A stretch of DNA of 54,769 nucleotides from Gammaproteobacteria bacterium (GCA_026705345.1 JAPPAV010000008.1:1-54769), one strand, 5' to 3'; shown: positions 1 to 9,042, numbered from the stretch's first letter. A program made the numbers and translations. The notes: generated from the letters alone by a model not told the origin.

Positions 1-2
1 CG

Positions 3-842
3 TTCGAACCGGTCATCGACGACCCAGCAATCCGTCGCTCGTTCAGCGAGCATATCGACGAACTAGAGGCCGCAGCATCCCGGGAACTCGGCATCTCGCC
101 GGCCTTGGGCGAGCCGGGAACCGAAACCGCCGTCGCCTACATCGGCTCGCTGCTTCGGACCGGTCCGACGGAGCGTTTCTTCCGCAACGCCATCGTCACG
201 TTCACCGCCATGAAGGCGGACGAACGCGTCGTGGGTCTGAACATCGTCGCCCCCGAGGACCACCCCGCCTCCCGTCGCCAGTTCGACGACCAGATGAAGA
301 TCCTCGATTTCCTCTGGGAGCGCTTCGACAAACCCGCCATCACCCTGCATGCGGGCGAACTGACCTTGCGGTATGCGCCGGTGGCGTCGATGTGGGACCG
401 CATCCGGCGCAGCATCGACGAGGGCCATTCCCGGCGCATCGGCCACGGCATCTCCATTGCCTGGGAGCGCGATCTCGTGGGCTTGCTTGACCGGATGCGC
501 AACGAGAAGATCCTCGTCGAGATCAACCTGACCAGCAACGAGAGCATCCTGGGCGTGCGCGACGACGCCCATCCCTTCGAACTCTACCGCCGCGCCGGCG
601 TGCCCGTGTGCCTCACCACCGACGACGAAGGCGTCAGCCGTTCGAACCTGACGATGGAATACGTCAAGGCCGTGGAGCGCTACGACCTCGGCTACGACGA
701 CATCAAGACGATCTCGCGCGACTGCCTGTCGCACTCCTTCCTGCCGGAGGATACGAAAACCGAGCGCTTGGCCATGCTCGATGCGGCATTCGCGCGGTTC
801 GAGGAGTCGCTGGCGACCGGCTACCGGGAATCCACCGACTAG
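3..842 (+). CDS. adenosine deaminase family protein, 5' partial
   Basis: The reading frame is open from the window edge, so the N-terminus is missing. The visible 279 residues carry the metal-dependent deaminase signature of the adenosine deaminase family: an LHAGE motif near base 345 (zinc-site His and catalytic Glu), RIGHG near 440 (metal/base His), and LTTDDEG near 615, the Asp pair that follows the last strand. These enzymes hydrolyse the amino group of adenosine, or related purines, to give inosine and ammonia. The expected TDDP is TDDE here, so the substrate may not be adenosine itself. The gene ends 8 bases before the next ORF on the same strand, which suggests co-transcription. Family assignment is firm; substrate is inferred. 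Confidence 0.85.
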   Translation, partial: FEPVIDDPAIRRSFSEHIDELEAAASRELGISPALGEPGTETAVAYIGSLLRTGPTERFFRNAIVTFTAMKADERVVGLNIVAPEDHPASRRQFDDQMKILDFLWERFDKPAITLHAGELTLRYAPVASMWDRIRRSIDEGHSRRIGHGISIAWERDLVGLLDRMRNEKILVEINLTSNESILGVRDDAHPFELYRRAGVPVCLTTDDEGVSRSNLTMEYVKAVERYDLGYDDIKTISRDCLSHSFLPEDTKTERLAMLDAAFARFEESLATGYRESTD

Positions 843-850
843 GGCAGCCG

Positions 851-1876
851 ATGGACGAAGATCGCAAAGACGCCGACGATGCCCGCGGGCAGGAGTTGGT
901 CGAGTCCGACGAAGCGCCCAGTCCGTCGAGCATCCGCGACTACCTGCTCTACGGCCTGTCGCTACCCGAGCGGGCCATCCGCGGCACCGCAGGCGTGGTC
1001 GGAGGAACACTGCGCGAATCCGCGGTGCTCCTCGTGCCGCAGTCGTTCCGCAACGCAAAGACCTACCAGGTCTTTGTCGGCCAGATGCTCGACTTCATGG
1101 CGGAAGACATGGCCGGTGTCGATCCCGAACACCGCCCGAGCCCGCCGCGCGTCGACAACTTCGTGGCAAGAAAGACGGTCGGCAATTTCGTCGACCTCGC
1201 CACGCTGGCCACCTTCCACGTCTCCCCCATGCTGCTGCTCGCCCTCGTCGGCGACATCGCCTACGGCTCCAAGGCCTACTTGAAGGAGTTGGCGAAGGAT
1301 CTCGAGGCACGCGGGGTCATCGACGATGCCAGCGCCGTCCAGGGGGCCGACGATCTTCTGGACGCAGTCGCCTCGGCCAGTCAGAAGACCGCCCAGTCCC
1401 TCGACACGCCGCCCCTATCGGTGGACGGGCTGAAGGAGACCATCCGACAAACCCGGGAGTCGGTCTCAGAGATCGATCCCTCGGTGGTCTTGTCCAGGGA
1501 GGACTTGGATCGCCTTTGGGAGCGCATCCGGTCGACCGCCGAGGGCGAAGGCGTGAGCCCCCTGGCGATCTCGGGACTGATGACCCTCGGGACGCTTGAG
1601 AAGATTGGCAAGCTCGGCACCGGGACGCTGTCCACCGTCCGCGTCGCCGGGTCCCTCGTCAACCGCCACGTCCTCGACCACTACCGGGAAGCGCTCGGCG
1701 ACATCAACCGCGACGGCTTCTACCGCACGCTGTCGACATCGAGCCGGCCCTACGTGGACGCGCTTTGGCGCAACTTCTCGTCGGAGCGCGGCACCTTGAC
1801 CGAGGAGTTCATCAAGAGCGGCGGCGTCGGCCGAACCTGGCGACGGGTGCAGGGTTGGGTCAAAGGGTCGGAGTAA
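851..1876 (+). CDS. hypothetical protein, 341 aa
   Basis: I do not recognise this protein. It starts at an ATG eight bases after the deaminase stop, with a purine-rich AGGGCAG just upstream. The first 30 residues are acidic and polar. A moderately hydrophobic stretch near residues 120-140 (LATFHVSPMLLLALVGDIAYG) could be a single membrane segment or a buried helix. The rest is predicted helical and charged. The C-terminal third has a TLSTVRVAGSLVNRHVLDHY segment and ends in KGSE. Its position suggests a two-gene unit with the deaminase, but no role can be inferred from that alone. Confidence 0.7.
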   Translation: MDEDRKDADDARGQELVESDEAPSPSSIRDYLLYGLSLPERAIRGTAGVVGGTLRESAVLLVPQSFRNAKTYQVFVGQMLDFMAEDMAGVDPEHRPSPPRVDNFVARKTVGNFVDLATLATFHVSPMLLLALVGDIAYGSKAYLKELAKDLEARGVIDDASAVQGADDLLDAVASASQKTAQSLDTPPLSVDGLKETIRQTRESVSEIDPSVVLSREDLDRLWERIRSTAEGEGVSPLAISGLMTLGTLEKIGKLGTGTLSTVRVAGSLVNRHVLDHYREALGDINRDGFYRTLSTSSRPYVDALWRNFSSERGTLTEEFIKSGGVGRTWRRVQGWVKGSE

Positions 1877-1894
1877 TCCACGTGGGGGAACACC

Positions 1895-2096
1895 GTAGGG
1901 GACGGGCTTGTCCCGTCCTGTTTCGTGGCAACGGCAACGTCCAGCGCGGGCGGGGACAAGCCCCGCCCCTACGGGGTTGCCACGTGCCGAGCCATCCCGT
2001 AGGGGACGGGCTTGTCCCGTCCCGTTGCCGAGCCAAGCGGAAATTCGGCACGGGCGACGGCGCGCCCTGTCGGGCCCGTTAGCGTCGCCCCTACGA
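1895..2096. repeat. cluster of GTAGGGG hairpin repeats
   Basis: Four hairpin elements lie in the gap between two genes. Two read GTAGGGGACGGGCTTGTCCC followed by GTCC (1895-1919 and 1999-2024), with inverted GACGGG/CCCGTC arms around a CTTGT loop. One lies in the opposite orientation (about 1949-1972, GGGGACAAGCCCC core). One is a longer variant, GGCGACGGCGCGCCCTGTCGGGC...GTCGCCCCTAC (about 2054-2094). Every unit has GTAGGGG or its complement CCCCTAC at one edge. They look like non-autonomous palindromic repeats and could also terminate transcription. Confidence 0.85.
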
Positions 2097-2110
2097 TTTC
2101 ACTATGCGAT

Positions 2111-2653
2111 TCAATGTGTTGCGGATCCCTGGGATTTCCTCACCATCCTGAGTATTGACTCCTCGTTCGTCACCGACGCAACGTCATCGAGAAGCACCCA
2201 CCGCAACGCGAGTGACTCGTGCGTCACGTGGAGTGATCCCGGCCGTTCGACCCGGAGCAGGAACCGTACGTCGTAGTGGAAGTGGGCCGGGTCGGGGTCC
2301 CGGGCCGGAATCGCGTGGATGTCGAGATCGAGGATCTCCTCTTGGATCGGCACGACCGACAAGCCCGACTCCTCCGAGGCCTCGCGGCATGCCACCGCCA
2401 GCGGGTCGGGGTCGCCGTCGGCGTGGCCGCCGAGTTGCAGCCAGCGGCCGAGCTTGGCGTGGTGGGTCATCAGCATCGAGGTGCCGGCGCGGTCGAGGAC
2501 CACTGCGGAGCCGGTGACGTGGCCGTCGTCCCAGCAGTCCCGCTCGAAACAGCGTGGCTGGCGTTCGACGAAGCGCCGGAACCGGGAGATGTCCTCGTCG
2601 GGATACCGGCCGGCGTATCCGGCGAGCAGGCTGAGGAGCTTGTCTCGGTGCAT
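2111..2653 (-). CDS. Nudix hydrolase
   Basis: This 180-aa protein contains a Nudix box variant, GGHADGDPDPLAVACREASE followed by ESGL, at about residues 70-95. It has the REAxEESG core that binds Mg2+ for hydrolysis of a nucleoside diphosphate linked to another moiety. The first conserved Glu of the classical box is replaced by Asp/Pro, as in a common GGHxDGDxDP subgroup. The substrate cannot be read from sequence. I start it at the ATG at 2653, preceded by GGAAGGA; the frame stays open further upstream but reads into the neighbour's leader. It is divergent from the ABM-domain gene at 2722, leaving about 70 bases for both promoters. Confidence 0.85.
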   Translation of the reverse strand: MHRDKLLSLLAGYAGRYPDEDISRFRRFVERQPRCFERDCWDDGHVTGSAVVLDRAGTSMLMTHHAKLGRWLQLGGHADGDPDPLAVACREASEESGLSVVPIQEEILDLDIHAIPARDPDPAHFHYDVRFLLRVERPGSLHVTHESLALRWVLLDDVASVTNEESILRMVRKSQGSATH

Positions 2654-2721
2654 TCCTTCCGGTGACTGGCGCGGTCGGGTTATGCTGCCGCACCCTCTCG
2701 TCGATTTGGAAGAGCCCATAC

Positions 2722-3003
2722 ATGATTGCGCTACTCGCAAGGTTGAACGTCGCCGCCGGCAAGGAAAAGGAGTTCGAATCCGTGATGCTGGAACTCGCGG
2801 CGGCCGTCCGCGCCAACGAACCCGGCAACCAGCTCTATACGCTGGTCAAGGACGACGAGGGCTACGCCGTGATGGAACTCTACGACGACGACGCGGCATT
2901 GGCCGCACATGGCGCGAGCGATCATTTCAGGGCTGCAGGTGGCAAGTTCCGCGGACTGATGGCGGGGCCTCCCGACCTCAAGCGGTTCGAAGTTATCGGC
3001 TGA
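2722..3003 (+). CDS. antibiotic biosynthesis monooxygenase (ABM) domain protein
   Basis: This 93-aa protein has the layout of the dimeric alpha-beta barrel ABM family. It begins MIALLARLNVAAGKEKEFE, has a central strand NQLYTLVKDDEGYAVMELYD, and then AALAAHGASDHFRAAGGKFR, where the AHxxSxHF pattern is typical. Members are small quinol or aromatic monooxygenases, haem-degrading enzymes or non-catalytic barrels. No substrate can be assigned. The start is the ATG at 2722, preceded by GGAAGA. Confidence 0.85.
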   Translation: MIALLARLNVAAGKEKEFESVMLELAAAVRANEPGNQLYTLVKDDEGYAVMELYDDDAALAAHGASDHFRAAGGKFRGLMAGPPDLKRFEVIG

Positions 3004-3028
3004 CGCCGAGCTGTACGGGCTGGTCGAG

Positions 3029-3055
3029 CGGGACGCCACAAGGGCGTCCCCTACG
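3029..3055. repeat. GTAGGGG-type hairpin repeat
   Basis: GGGACGCCACAAGGGCGTCC followed by CCTAC: arms GGACGCC/GGCGTCC around ACAAG, with the CCCCTAC edge on the right. It sits between the ABM gene and the AlkD-like gene, which read in the same direction. Confidence 0.8.
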
Positions 3056-3083
3056 GCGGTGCCCGTCCCGCGATCCGGGCCAG

Positions 3084-3821
3084 ATGAAGTTCCCGCAGTA
3101 CCACGACGAAGTGCTCGAGGCGCTGCAGGCGCTGGGCAGTCCCTCGTTGGGCCGCCACATGGCCAAGGACCGCGGTTCGTCCCTGAAGTACGTCGGGATC
3201 CGCGTACCGGCCCTCCGGCGTCGCGTGAAGCAGGGATTTTCGTTCTACGATCTGGACCATGACACGGTGCTCACCGTCTGGGACGCCCTGTGGATGGAGA
3301 GCGAGTGGGGCGACGTGCTGTTTGCCGCCATGGAGTACTACCAGCCCGTCGTCCGCAAGCAAGTCGACGACTCCTACTGGCCGGTGATGCGGAATTGGAT
3401 CGACCGGGTTGACAACTGGTGCCATGCCGATGGATTGAGCGGTACCTATTCGCGGCTCCTAGCGGCAGACCCCACCTCGGTCATGCCCGTTCTCGAGCGC
3501 TGGAACATGGACGAGGCGCTCTGGCCCCGGCGAGTATCCATCGTCAGCCTCATCCACTACACCGGCAAGAACGCGGTGTTCCTCCCCCCGGAGGTGGTGT
3601 TGCCGATGGTCGACCGCTGCGTCGAGGACCGCCGCCAACCCATGCAGAAAGCCGTCGGCTGGGTTCTGCGCGAAATGTGGCGGGCGTATCCCGAGAAGAT
3701 CGAGGACTACTTGAAGAGCAACGCAGGTCGGATAGCGCCATCCGCGTTCACCCGCGCTATCGAACGCATGGATGCTCCTTCGCGGCGGGAAATGCGGTCA
3801 ATCCAAAGCGCGTTGGCTTAG
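3084..3821 (+). CDS. DNA alkylation repair protein (AlkD-like HEAT repeats)
   Basis: This 245-aa all-helical protein matches the DNA alkylation repair family: an early KYVGIRVPALRRRVKQ (the 'GV..P.LR' turn), EWGDVLFAAMEYYQP, NWIDRVDNWCHADGLSGTYS (the W-x2-x-D segment lining the active cleft), then WPRRVSIVSLIHY and MQKAVGWVLREMWRAYPE. AlkD removes alkylated purines by gripping the DNA backbone with HEAT-like repeats. The start is the ATG at 3084; the frame is open much further upstream but that part is shadow sequence over the ABM and Nudix genes. Length is typical. Catalytic activity is inferred. Confidence 0.85.
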   Translation: MKFPQYHDEVLEALQALGSPSLGRHMAKDRGSSLKYVGIRVPALRRRVKQGFSFYDLDHDTVLTVWDALWMESEWGDVLFAAMEYYQPVVRKQVDDSYWPVMRNWIDRVDNWCHADGLSGTYSRLLAADPTSVMPVLERWNMDEALWPRRVSIVSLIHYTGKNAVFLPPEVVLPMVDRCVEDRRQPMQKAVGWVLREMWRAYPEKIEDYLKSNAGRIAPSAFTRAIERMDAPSRREMRSIQSALA

Positions 3822-3830
3822 ATCGACGAC

Positions 3831-6215
3831 TTAGGTCAGTACATCCGCTGCCTTGAGCGCCGCGATCCACTTGTCATCGTACCCAAGGATGTCGCGTAGC
3901 GCGTCCTCGGTGTCAGCGCCTAGGCAGGGCGCGGGGAAACGGACGCCGTTCGGTCGCCGACTCAGCCGCCAGGGGATTCCGGCATGCGCCCTTGATCCCG
4001 TTTCCGGGTGGGCCAAGCGTTCGATGTAGCCCCGGGCGTTTAGATGCGGGTCTTCGACGATGTCCTTGCAGGTAAAGGTCGGAAAGGCCGCGATACCCTC
4101 GCTTTGCAGGAGTGCCGTGATCTGCCAGCGGTCCTGGGTTCGGGTCCAAGACGAGACCGCCGCCTCCAGGGCGTCTTCGTTTGCCTTGCGGGCGGTGAGC
4201 GATTCGAAGCGCTTGTCGTCGCAGAGCGACGAGTCGATCAGGGCGGCGAGCGCTCGCCATTCGTCGTCGTTCGCGCAGGCGATGGCGATCCAATCGTCCT
4301 CGCCAAGGCAGGGGAAACAGCCGTGGGGTGCCATGTGGGAATCCCGGTTTCCCGTCCGCTCCGGCTGCGTGCCGTTCAGGGCGTACTGCATCCAGGCTTC
4401 GACGCCGTAGGCCGCGCTTGCTTCGAACAGCGTGACATCCAGGTGGTCGCCTTCGCCGGTTTCGTCCCGGCGTTCGAGTGCCGAGACGATCGCCAGCGCC
4501 GCGGTGATGCCGGCATTGGGATCCGGCATGGAGACGCCAACCTCCTCCGGTCCGCCGCCGACGTAGCCGGTGGTGTCCGAGGTGCCGGTGAGCGCCGACG
4601 CCGCCGGGCCGTACCCGATGTAGTCCCGGTACGGTCCCGATTGGCCGTAGCCGCTGATGCTCGCCAGGATGATTCCCGGGTTGATCTCGCGGAGCACGTC
4701 GTAGCCGAGGCCCAGGCGCCCCATGACGCCGGTCGCGAAGTTCTGCGTGACGACGTCGCTCACACGCACGAAATCCTTGACGATCTCGATGCCCTGCCCA
4801 GAGCGGAGATCCACGGCGACCCCTCTCTTTCCCTGGTTCCACTGGTTGAACATACCGGACCGGTTGAGGTCCGGTGGATCGCCCGCGACGGATGTCGTTG
4901 TGCGACGGTACAGGTCGGGTCGTTTCTCGGACTCGATGTGGAGGACGTCCGCGCCCAGGTGGGCGAGGTTCATCGCACAGTAGGTGCCCGCCCAGACCCA
5001 GGTCAGATCGACCACGCGCACGCCATCGAGGGGGAGGCTCGGCGTTGTGGGTTCGACCGGCGCGCGAGGCGAGACACGGCCAAGCACTTCCTCGTTGTGC
5101 TCGCCGAGTCGCGGCGAATGGCGCCTGATCGCCGACCGCCCCGTCCTCGTCAGCGTCGGCGACGCGAGATGCTCCAGGCGTCCGATGCCCGGCTGGTCCA
5201 CCGTCGCGAAGAATCCTCTCGCTCTTAAGTGTTCGTTCGACGCGATTTCCCGGTAACTGGACACCGGCGCAAAGCAGATGCGCTGTTTCTGCGCCTCGCG
5301 GTAGAGATCCCACGCGTTCCACTCGCCGATGAACTCCTGCACGAACTGGTGCACGAGATCCTGGTTTTCGGCACGGCTCGCAACATCCGCGAACACGTCG
5401 AGGGCCGCCCAGTCGGGGTTGCCCATGAACGCGACGAGCCGCTCCCATTGGTCCTGCTCGACGCAGACGAGGAAGATCGGCTTGTCCTTGGCCTGGAATA
5501 TGCCCCACGGAATGAGCCCGCGTTCGTGGAAGCGCTTCAGCACCGCGCCACGGTAGGAATAGACCGGGATGCCCGCCTCGAGCGCCGATGCCACGTAGTC
5601 CTGCTCCGACAGGTCGATATGGTCGCCGACGCCCGAACGCCGGGCTTCCCGCGCCGTGGCCAGTGCCGCCATGGCACCCGCGGTGCCTGCCATCATCGCG
5701 CATTGGTGACCGAAGACCTTGAGCGGGGGAAACTCGGGATCCGGATGCGTCCCCGGACAGAAGTTGGCCCAGCCGCCCGCATTGGCCACGATCAACTCCG
5801 TCGCCCGGTAGTCCCGGTACGGGCCCGTGATGCCGAACGGCGTGATGGAGAGCGTCACGAGTTGCGGGTAGTCGGCTTCGAGTCTTGTCGGATCGATTCC
5901 GAGTTCCACGGCCGTCAGTCGAGGCACGTTGTGGACCAGGATGTCCGCCCAGCCGAGCAATCCGTCGAGTTTGCCTCGACCTTCCCGGGAAGCCGCATCC
6001 AGACAGACCCCGCGCTTGTTGACGTTGAGCGCCAGGAACGTGCCACTCGTCTCAGGATCGACGCCGGCGCTGGGGAATGGTCCGAGCCGGCGGGCCGGGT
6101 CGCCTTCCGGGGGCTCCACCTTGACCACGTCGGCACCGTGATCGCCTAGGAGTTTCGCTGCGTAGGCGGCCGAGACGCCGCCGCCCAGCTCAAGGACGCG
6201 CAACGGCCGGCTCAT
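3831..6215 (-). CDS. two-domain CaiB/BaiF (class III) CoA-transferase
   Basis: This 794-aa protein carries two complete CaiB/BaiF-type CoA-transferase halves. Half one begins RPLRVLELGGGVSAAYAAKL and includes GADVVKVEPPEGDPARRLG and LNVNKRGVCLD. Half two starts near residue 395 with LDGVRVVDLTWVWAGTYCAM and includes GADVLHIESEKRPD, NQGKRGVAVDL, ASISGYGQSGPYRDY and a GxxxMPDPNAG loop. The catalytic aspartate normally follows the GxG.R.. stretch and is hard to place by eye in each half. Class III transferases move CoA between carboxylic acids. Single-domain members act as dimers, so the fusion probably makes a pseudo-dimer. The start could also be the ATG at 6239. It converges tail-to-tail with the AlkD-like gene, 9 bases apart. 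Confidence 0.85.
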   Translation of the reverse strand: MSRPLRVLELGGGVSAAYAAKLLGDHGADVVKVEPPEGDPARRLGPFPSAGVDPETSGTFLALNVNKRGVCLDAASREGRGKLDGLLGWADILVHNVPRLTAVELGIDPTRLEADYPQLVTLSITPFGITGPYRDYRATELIVANAGGWANFCPGTHPDPEFPPLKVFGHQCAMMAGTAGAMAALATAREARRSGVGDHIDLSEQDYVASALEAGIPVYSYRGAVLKRFHERGLIPWGIFQAKDKPIFLVCVEQDQWERLVAFMGNPDWAALDVFADVASRAENQDLVHQFVQEFIGEWNAWDLYREAQKQRICFAPVSSYREIASNEHLRARGFFATVDQPGIGRLEHLASPTLTRTGRSAIRRHSPRLGEHNEEVLGRVSPRAPVEPTTPSLPLDGVRVVDLTWVWAGTYCAMNLAHLGADVLHIESEKRPDLYRRTTTSVAGDPPDLNRSGMFNQWNQGKRGVAVDLRSGQGIEIVKDFVRVSDVVTQNFATGVMGRLGLGYDVLREINPGIILASISGYGQSGPYRDYIGYGPAASALTGTSDTTGYVGGGPEEVGVSMPDPNAGITAALAIVSALERRDETGEGDHLDVTLFEASAAYGVEAWMQYALNGTQPERTGNRDSHMAPHGCFPCLGEDDWIAIACANDDEWRALAALIDSSLCDDKRFESLTARKANEDALEAAVSSWTRTQDRWQITALLQSEGIAAFPTFTCKDIVEDPHLNARGYIERLAHPETGSRAHAGIPWRLSRRPNGVRFPAPCLGADTEDALRDILGYDDKWIAALKAADVLT

Positions 6216-6295
6216 CCAAAGTTCCGTCGGAGACCGCATGGGCACCGCGCCCGTGGCCCGTATCGGGAGGCTGTACGACTTCCGGTGGCGGGGCG

Positions 6296-6324
6296 CGGGC
6301 GACCACAAGGGTCGCCCCTACGGG
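6296..6324. repeat. GTAGGGG-type hairpin repeat
   Basis: GGGCGACCACAAGGGTCGCC followed by CCTAC, a GGCGACC/GGTCGCC stem with an ACAAG loop and the CCCCTAC edge on the right. It lies between the PhyH gene and the start of the CoA-transferase gene, both on the minus strand. Confidence 0.8.
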
Positions 6325-6344
6325 CCGTTTCCAAAGCTGGTGTC

Positions 6345-7232
6345 TCAGTCGTACAGACCGCGTGGCATCAGGGCGAACTTGCCGTAGTCCGGCCCGCTCT
6401 TCTGCCAGCCGTAGGGTTGCTTGGCCCCCAGCAGGTTGAGGAATCGCGTGTCGTTGGCGTGGCGTTCCCGAACGTCGTCAGGCACGACGTCGCCGTGGCG
6501 TTCCTGGGTCTGGATGTACTGGCGGTTGAAGTACACCGCGAGATTCATGCGGATGCCCGGTACCTGGCGAACGAAGGAGCCGTGCCAGCTGTTGCCATGC
6601 CAGATCACCGCATCACCGGGGTCGATGTCCATCGCGAGGGCATTGGGATTGCCATCGTCGCCGAGACCCATTTCGTCCAGCCGCGGCCCCCGCCCCAGTT
6701 TGTGGCTGCCGGGAACGAGGGCCAACGCCCCACCCTCCCGGCTGTAGGGCGTCAGGGCGTAATTCACGTTCGCGACTTGGGAAAACGCCGCGAACGGTGC
6801 GGGAATGCCGTTGCCGTTGTCCGAGTGCAGCGGCAGCGGCATGCCGCCCGGTCCCTTGAAATGGCAGCCCATGCTCGATAGCAGGCAGCTTTCGCCGAGC
6901 AGGTAGGTGATGAGCGCAAGCGGCTTAGGCTCCATCAGGATCTCTTCGAAAATCTCGTCGTCGTAGAGCAGGTAGGGGACGTACGTCATGCCCGCGAAGT
7001 CCTCGGCCGTCGCGCTCTCGAGATCGATCTCGCGGCCGAGTTGCTTCTCCACCCGGGCGAGGATCGCCGATTTCGCCCGTTCGATCTGCGCCTCGGACAA
7101 GACGCCTTTGACCGTGGTGAAACCGTGGGCCTCCAACTCGAGGATGTTGTCCTTGAGGCCGTGTTCGTCAATCGCGTCGAGCACGCGACGCAGCGCGTCC
7201 GACTCGGCGGGGATGGTCTGGGCCTCTGCCAT
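6345..7232 (-). CDS. phytanoyl-CoA dioxygenase (PhyH) family protein
   Basis: This 295-aa Fe(II)/2-oxoglutarate oxygenase has the expected iron facial triad: His136 and Asp138 in LHSDNG, and a distal His in WHGNSWHGSF (His212 or His217). Arg228 in GIRMNLAVYF would hold 2-oxoglutarate. PGSHKLGRGP before the distal His is a typical PhyH turn. Members hydroxylate CoA esters or small molecules. The gene lies just upstream of, and co-directional with, the CoA-transferase, separated by one hairpin repeat. That makes a shared acyl-CoA pathway possible but unproven. Confidence 0.85.
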   Translation of the reverse strand: MAEAQTIPAESDALRRVLDAIDEHGLKDNILELEAHGFTTVKGVLSEAQIERAKSAILARVEKQLGREIDLESATAEDFAGMTYVPYLLYDDEIFEEILMEPKPLALITYLLGESCLLSSMGCHFKGPGGMPLPLHSDNGNGIPAPFAAFSQVANVNYALTPYSREGGALALVPGSHKLGRGPRLDEMGLGDDGNPNALAMDIDPGDAVIWHGNSWHGSFVRQVPGIRMNLAVYFNRQYIQTQERHGDVVPDDVRERHANDTRFLNLLGAKQPYGWQKSGPDYGKFALMPRGLYD

Positions 7233-7454
7233 GGCTACTCGGTCGTCGTGTGAAGGAACCGATCAGTTTGCCGAAACGAAGTCGCGGTGGAAAGCCGCCG
7301 TCCGGTACGAGCCCGTCCCGTCCCGTGTTGACAAACCTTCGTGTCCTATGGCGGCGACTTGCAGCCGTGGTCGGAAGACCGTAAAGGGGGGCCAAACGGC
7401 CTTGTCGACCCATCTCTAGGTAAACAGCACGATTCCGTCGACCAAGAAACATCG

Positions 7455-7979
7455 ATGCGAAATGCCGAGAAGATGCTTGCGCGCTGGTATCTCGACGAGC
7501 GGTCGACCATCGCCGGCGCGCTCAATCAACGTCTCGGCCACTCGCCGGACCTGGAGGACCTCGCGCAGGAGGTCTACCTGCGCCTGCTGCGGGTCAATCG
7601 GCCGGAACTGATCAAGGATCCACGCTCTTACATCTACCGGGTTGCGATGAACGTCGCCGAAGAGTGGCGATTGCGCGCGCCCCAGGCGCGGAGCCACAGC
7701 GCCGAGGCACTTGCCCGACTGGAGTCCGTAGACGACCCAGAAGAGTCGGCGTCTCGGCGGGAGGGGCACGCGGCCATGCGGCGAGCCATCGAGTCCCTCC
7801 CGCCGATGACGCGCGACGCCATCCTGCTCCACGTCTCCAAGGGCATGACCTACGAACAGGTTGCCGAACACATGGATGTCAGCCGACGAGCAGTCAAGCG
7901 GTACATCGCCAATGGGTATGCGGCACTGCGAGTCGCGCTCGAGGAGGGATCCGCGCAATCCAAGGACGGTCAGTCATGA
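7455..7979 (+). CDS. ECF-type RNA polymerase sigma factor, FecI-like
   Basis: This 174-aa protein has a sigma region 2 (LGHSPDLEDLAQEVYLRLLR, then DPRSYIYRVAMNVAEEWRLR at about residues 30-75) and a region 4 helix-turn-helix (LPPMTRDAILLHVSKGMTYE, then VAEHMDVSRRAVKRYIANGY, about 115-155). It directs RNA polymerase to promoters of surface-signalled genes. The neighbours confirm the class: the stop overlaps the fecR-like start in an ATGA, and a TonB-dependent receptor with an STN signalling domain follows. The start is the ATG at 7455; upstream in-frame codons look non-coding. Signal identity is unknown; no Fur box was recognised. Confidence 0.92.
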   Translation: MRNAEKMLARWYLDERSTIAGALNQRLGHSPDLEDLAQEVYLRLLRVNRPELIKDPRSYIYRVAMNVAEEWRLRAPQARSHSAEALARLESVDDPEESASRREGHAAMRRAIESLPPMTRDAILLHVSKGMTYEQVAEHMDVSRRAVKRYIANGYAALRVALEEGSAQSKDGQS

Positions 7980-9040
7980 GCCACGACGTTCCGATCGAAG
8001 TCACCGAAGCCGCCGCGGAGTGGGTTGACCGGCTCTCCCGCCAACCTTCCGCAGCCCGGGTTCGCGAATTCGCCCGTTGGTTGCTGCGCTCCCCGGTTCA
8101 CGTCGAGGAGTTCCTTCGCGTGACGGCGTTGCGCGAGGAACTCGAACAAGCCGCGCTACCGGAATGGGTCGCGGACATCCTCGCGCGCCGCGACCCGGGA
8201 ATCGCTGAAATTCCCATACATTCGCCACTTGGGACGGCTCGACCCCACCGGCGGGCCCACAGGCCCCGGTTCCTCCCGGTGGCGGGAGGCGTTGCGGCAG
8301 CCGCGCTATTGGCCTGGGTGGTCTGGTTCGTATCACCCGCCAGTCCGCCGGACGGCCATGCCGCCTCCTCGGTAACAACCGAGGTTGGCGAGCAGCGTTT
8401 TCTGCCGCTTGCGGACGGCTCCACCATCCAACTCAACACCGACTCCAGTGTCGACATCCGTCTGGGCACCACCGAACGACAGGTCGACCTGCGGCACGGC
8501 GAAGCGCTGTTCGATGTTGTCGTCGACCCCGAGCGTCCCTTCCGTGTTGTCAGTCACGACGTGATTGTCGAAGCCATCGGCACCCGTTTCTCCGTGTTTC
8601 GTCGCGCCGAGGACACCCGGGTCACCGTCGTCGAGGGACGCGTCTCGGTAATCCCGAATCGCGCTGCCCCCTCGGCGGCCCCGACCTCCCCTAACACGAC
8701 CGAAACGCCCATCGAGTTGATCGCTGGGCAGCAAGCCTTCTGGAGCCCCGAGCAGGTGCCGCTGCCGGCACCGGTCGACCCGGCAAAGGTCACCGCGTGG
8801 ACCGAACGGCGCCTCGTGTTCGAAGACGAGCCCTTGGACGGGGTCGTGGCGGAATTCAACCGCTACAACGTGTCCCGACTTTCGGTCGGCGATCCCGCCT
8901 TGTCGAAGCGACGCATCACGGGCGTCTTCGACGTCAATGATCCCGACCGGTTCATCGAGGTCTTGAACGAACTAGAGCCCATCCGTGTGCTCGAGTCAGG
9001 TGACGGTCACCGGACACTGCACCCGGCGACCGAGGGCTAG
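7976..9040 (+). CDS. FecR-family anti-sigma/sigma regulator
   Basis: This 354-aa protein has an N-terminal FecR cytoplasmic segment (AAEWVDRLSRQPSAARVREFARWL with HVEEFLRV), one membrane segment near residues 100-120 (GGVAAAALLAWVVWFV), and a periplasmic FecR domain (QRFLPLADGSTIQLNTDSSV, RQVDLRHGEALFDVV, IVEAIGTRFSVFRR, VTVVEGRVSV). A C-terminal STN-like tail carries WTERRLVFEDEPLDGVVAEF. It relays a signal from the STN domain of the outer-membrane receptor to the sigma factor encoded immediately upstream, with which it overlaps by four bases. Confidence 0.93.
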   Translation: MSHDVPIEVTEAAAEWVDRLSRQPSAARVREFARWLLRSPVHVEEFLRVTALREELEQAALPEWVADILARRDPGIAEIPIHSPLGTARPHRRAHRPRFLPVAGGVAAAALLAWVVWFVSPASPPDGHAASSVTTEVGEQRFLPLADGSTIQLNTDSSVDIRLGTTERQVDLRHGEALFDVVVDPERPFRVVSHDVIVEAIGTRFSVFRRAEDTRVTVVEGRVSVIPNRAAPSAAPTSPNTTETPIELIAGQQAFWSPEQVPLPAPVDPAKVTAWTERRLVFEDEPLDGVVAEFNRYNVSRLSVGDPALSKRRITGVFDVNDPDRFIEVLNELEPIRVLESGDGHRTLHPATEG

Positions 9041-9042
9041 CG

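Noticed and set aside
63-1058. 331-aa minus-strand open frame
   Set aside because: Antisense shadow of the adenosine deaminase and the following gene.
3913-5703. 596-aa alternative frame on the CoA-transferase strand
   Set aside because: Out-of-frame Arg/Gly-rich translation of the CoA-transferase gene.
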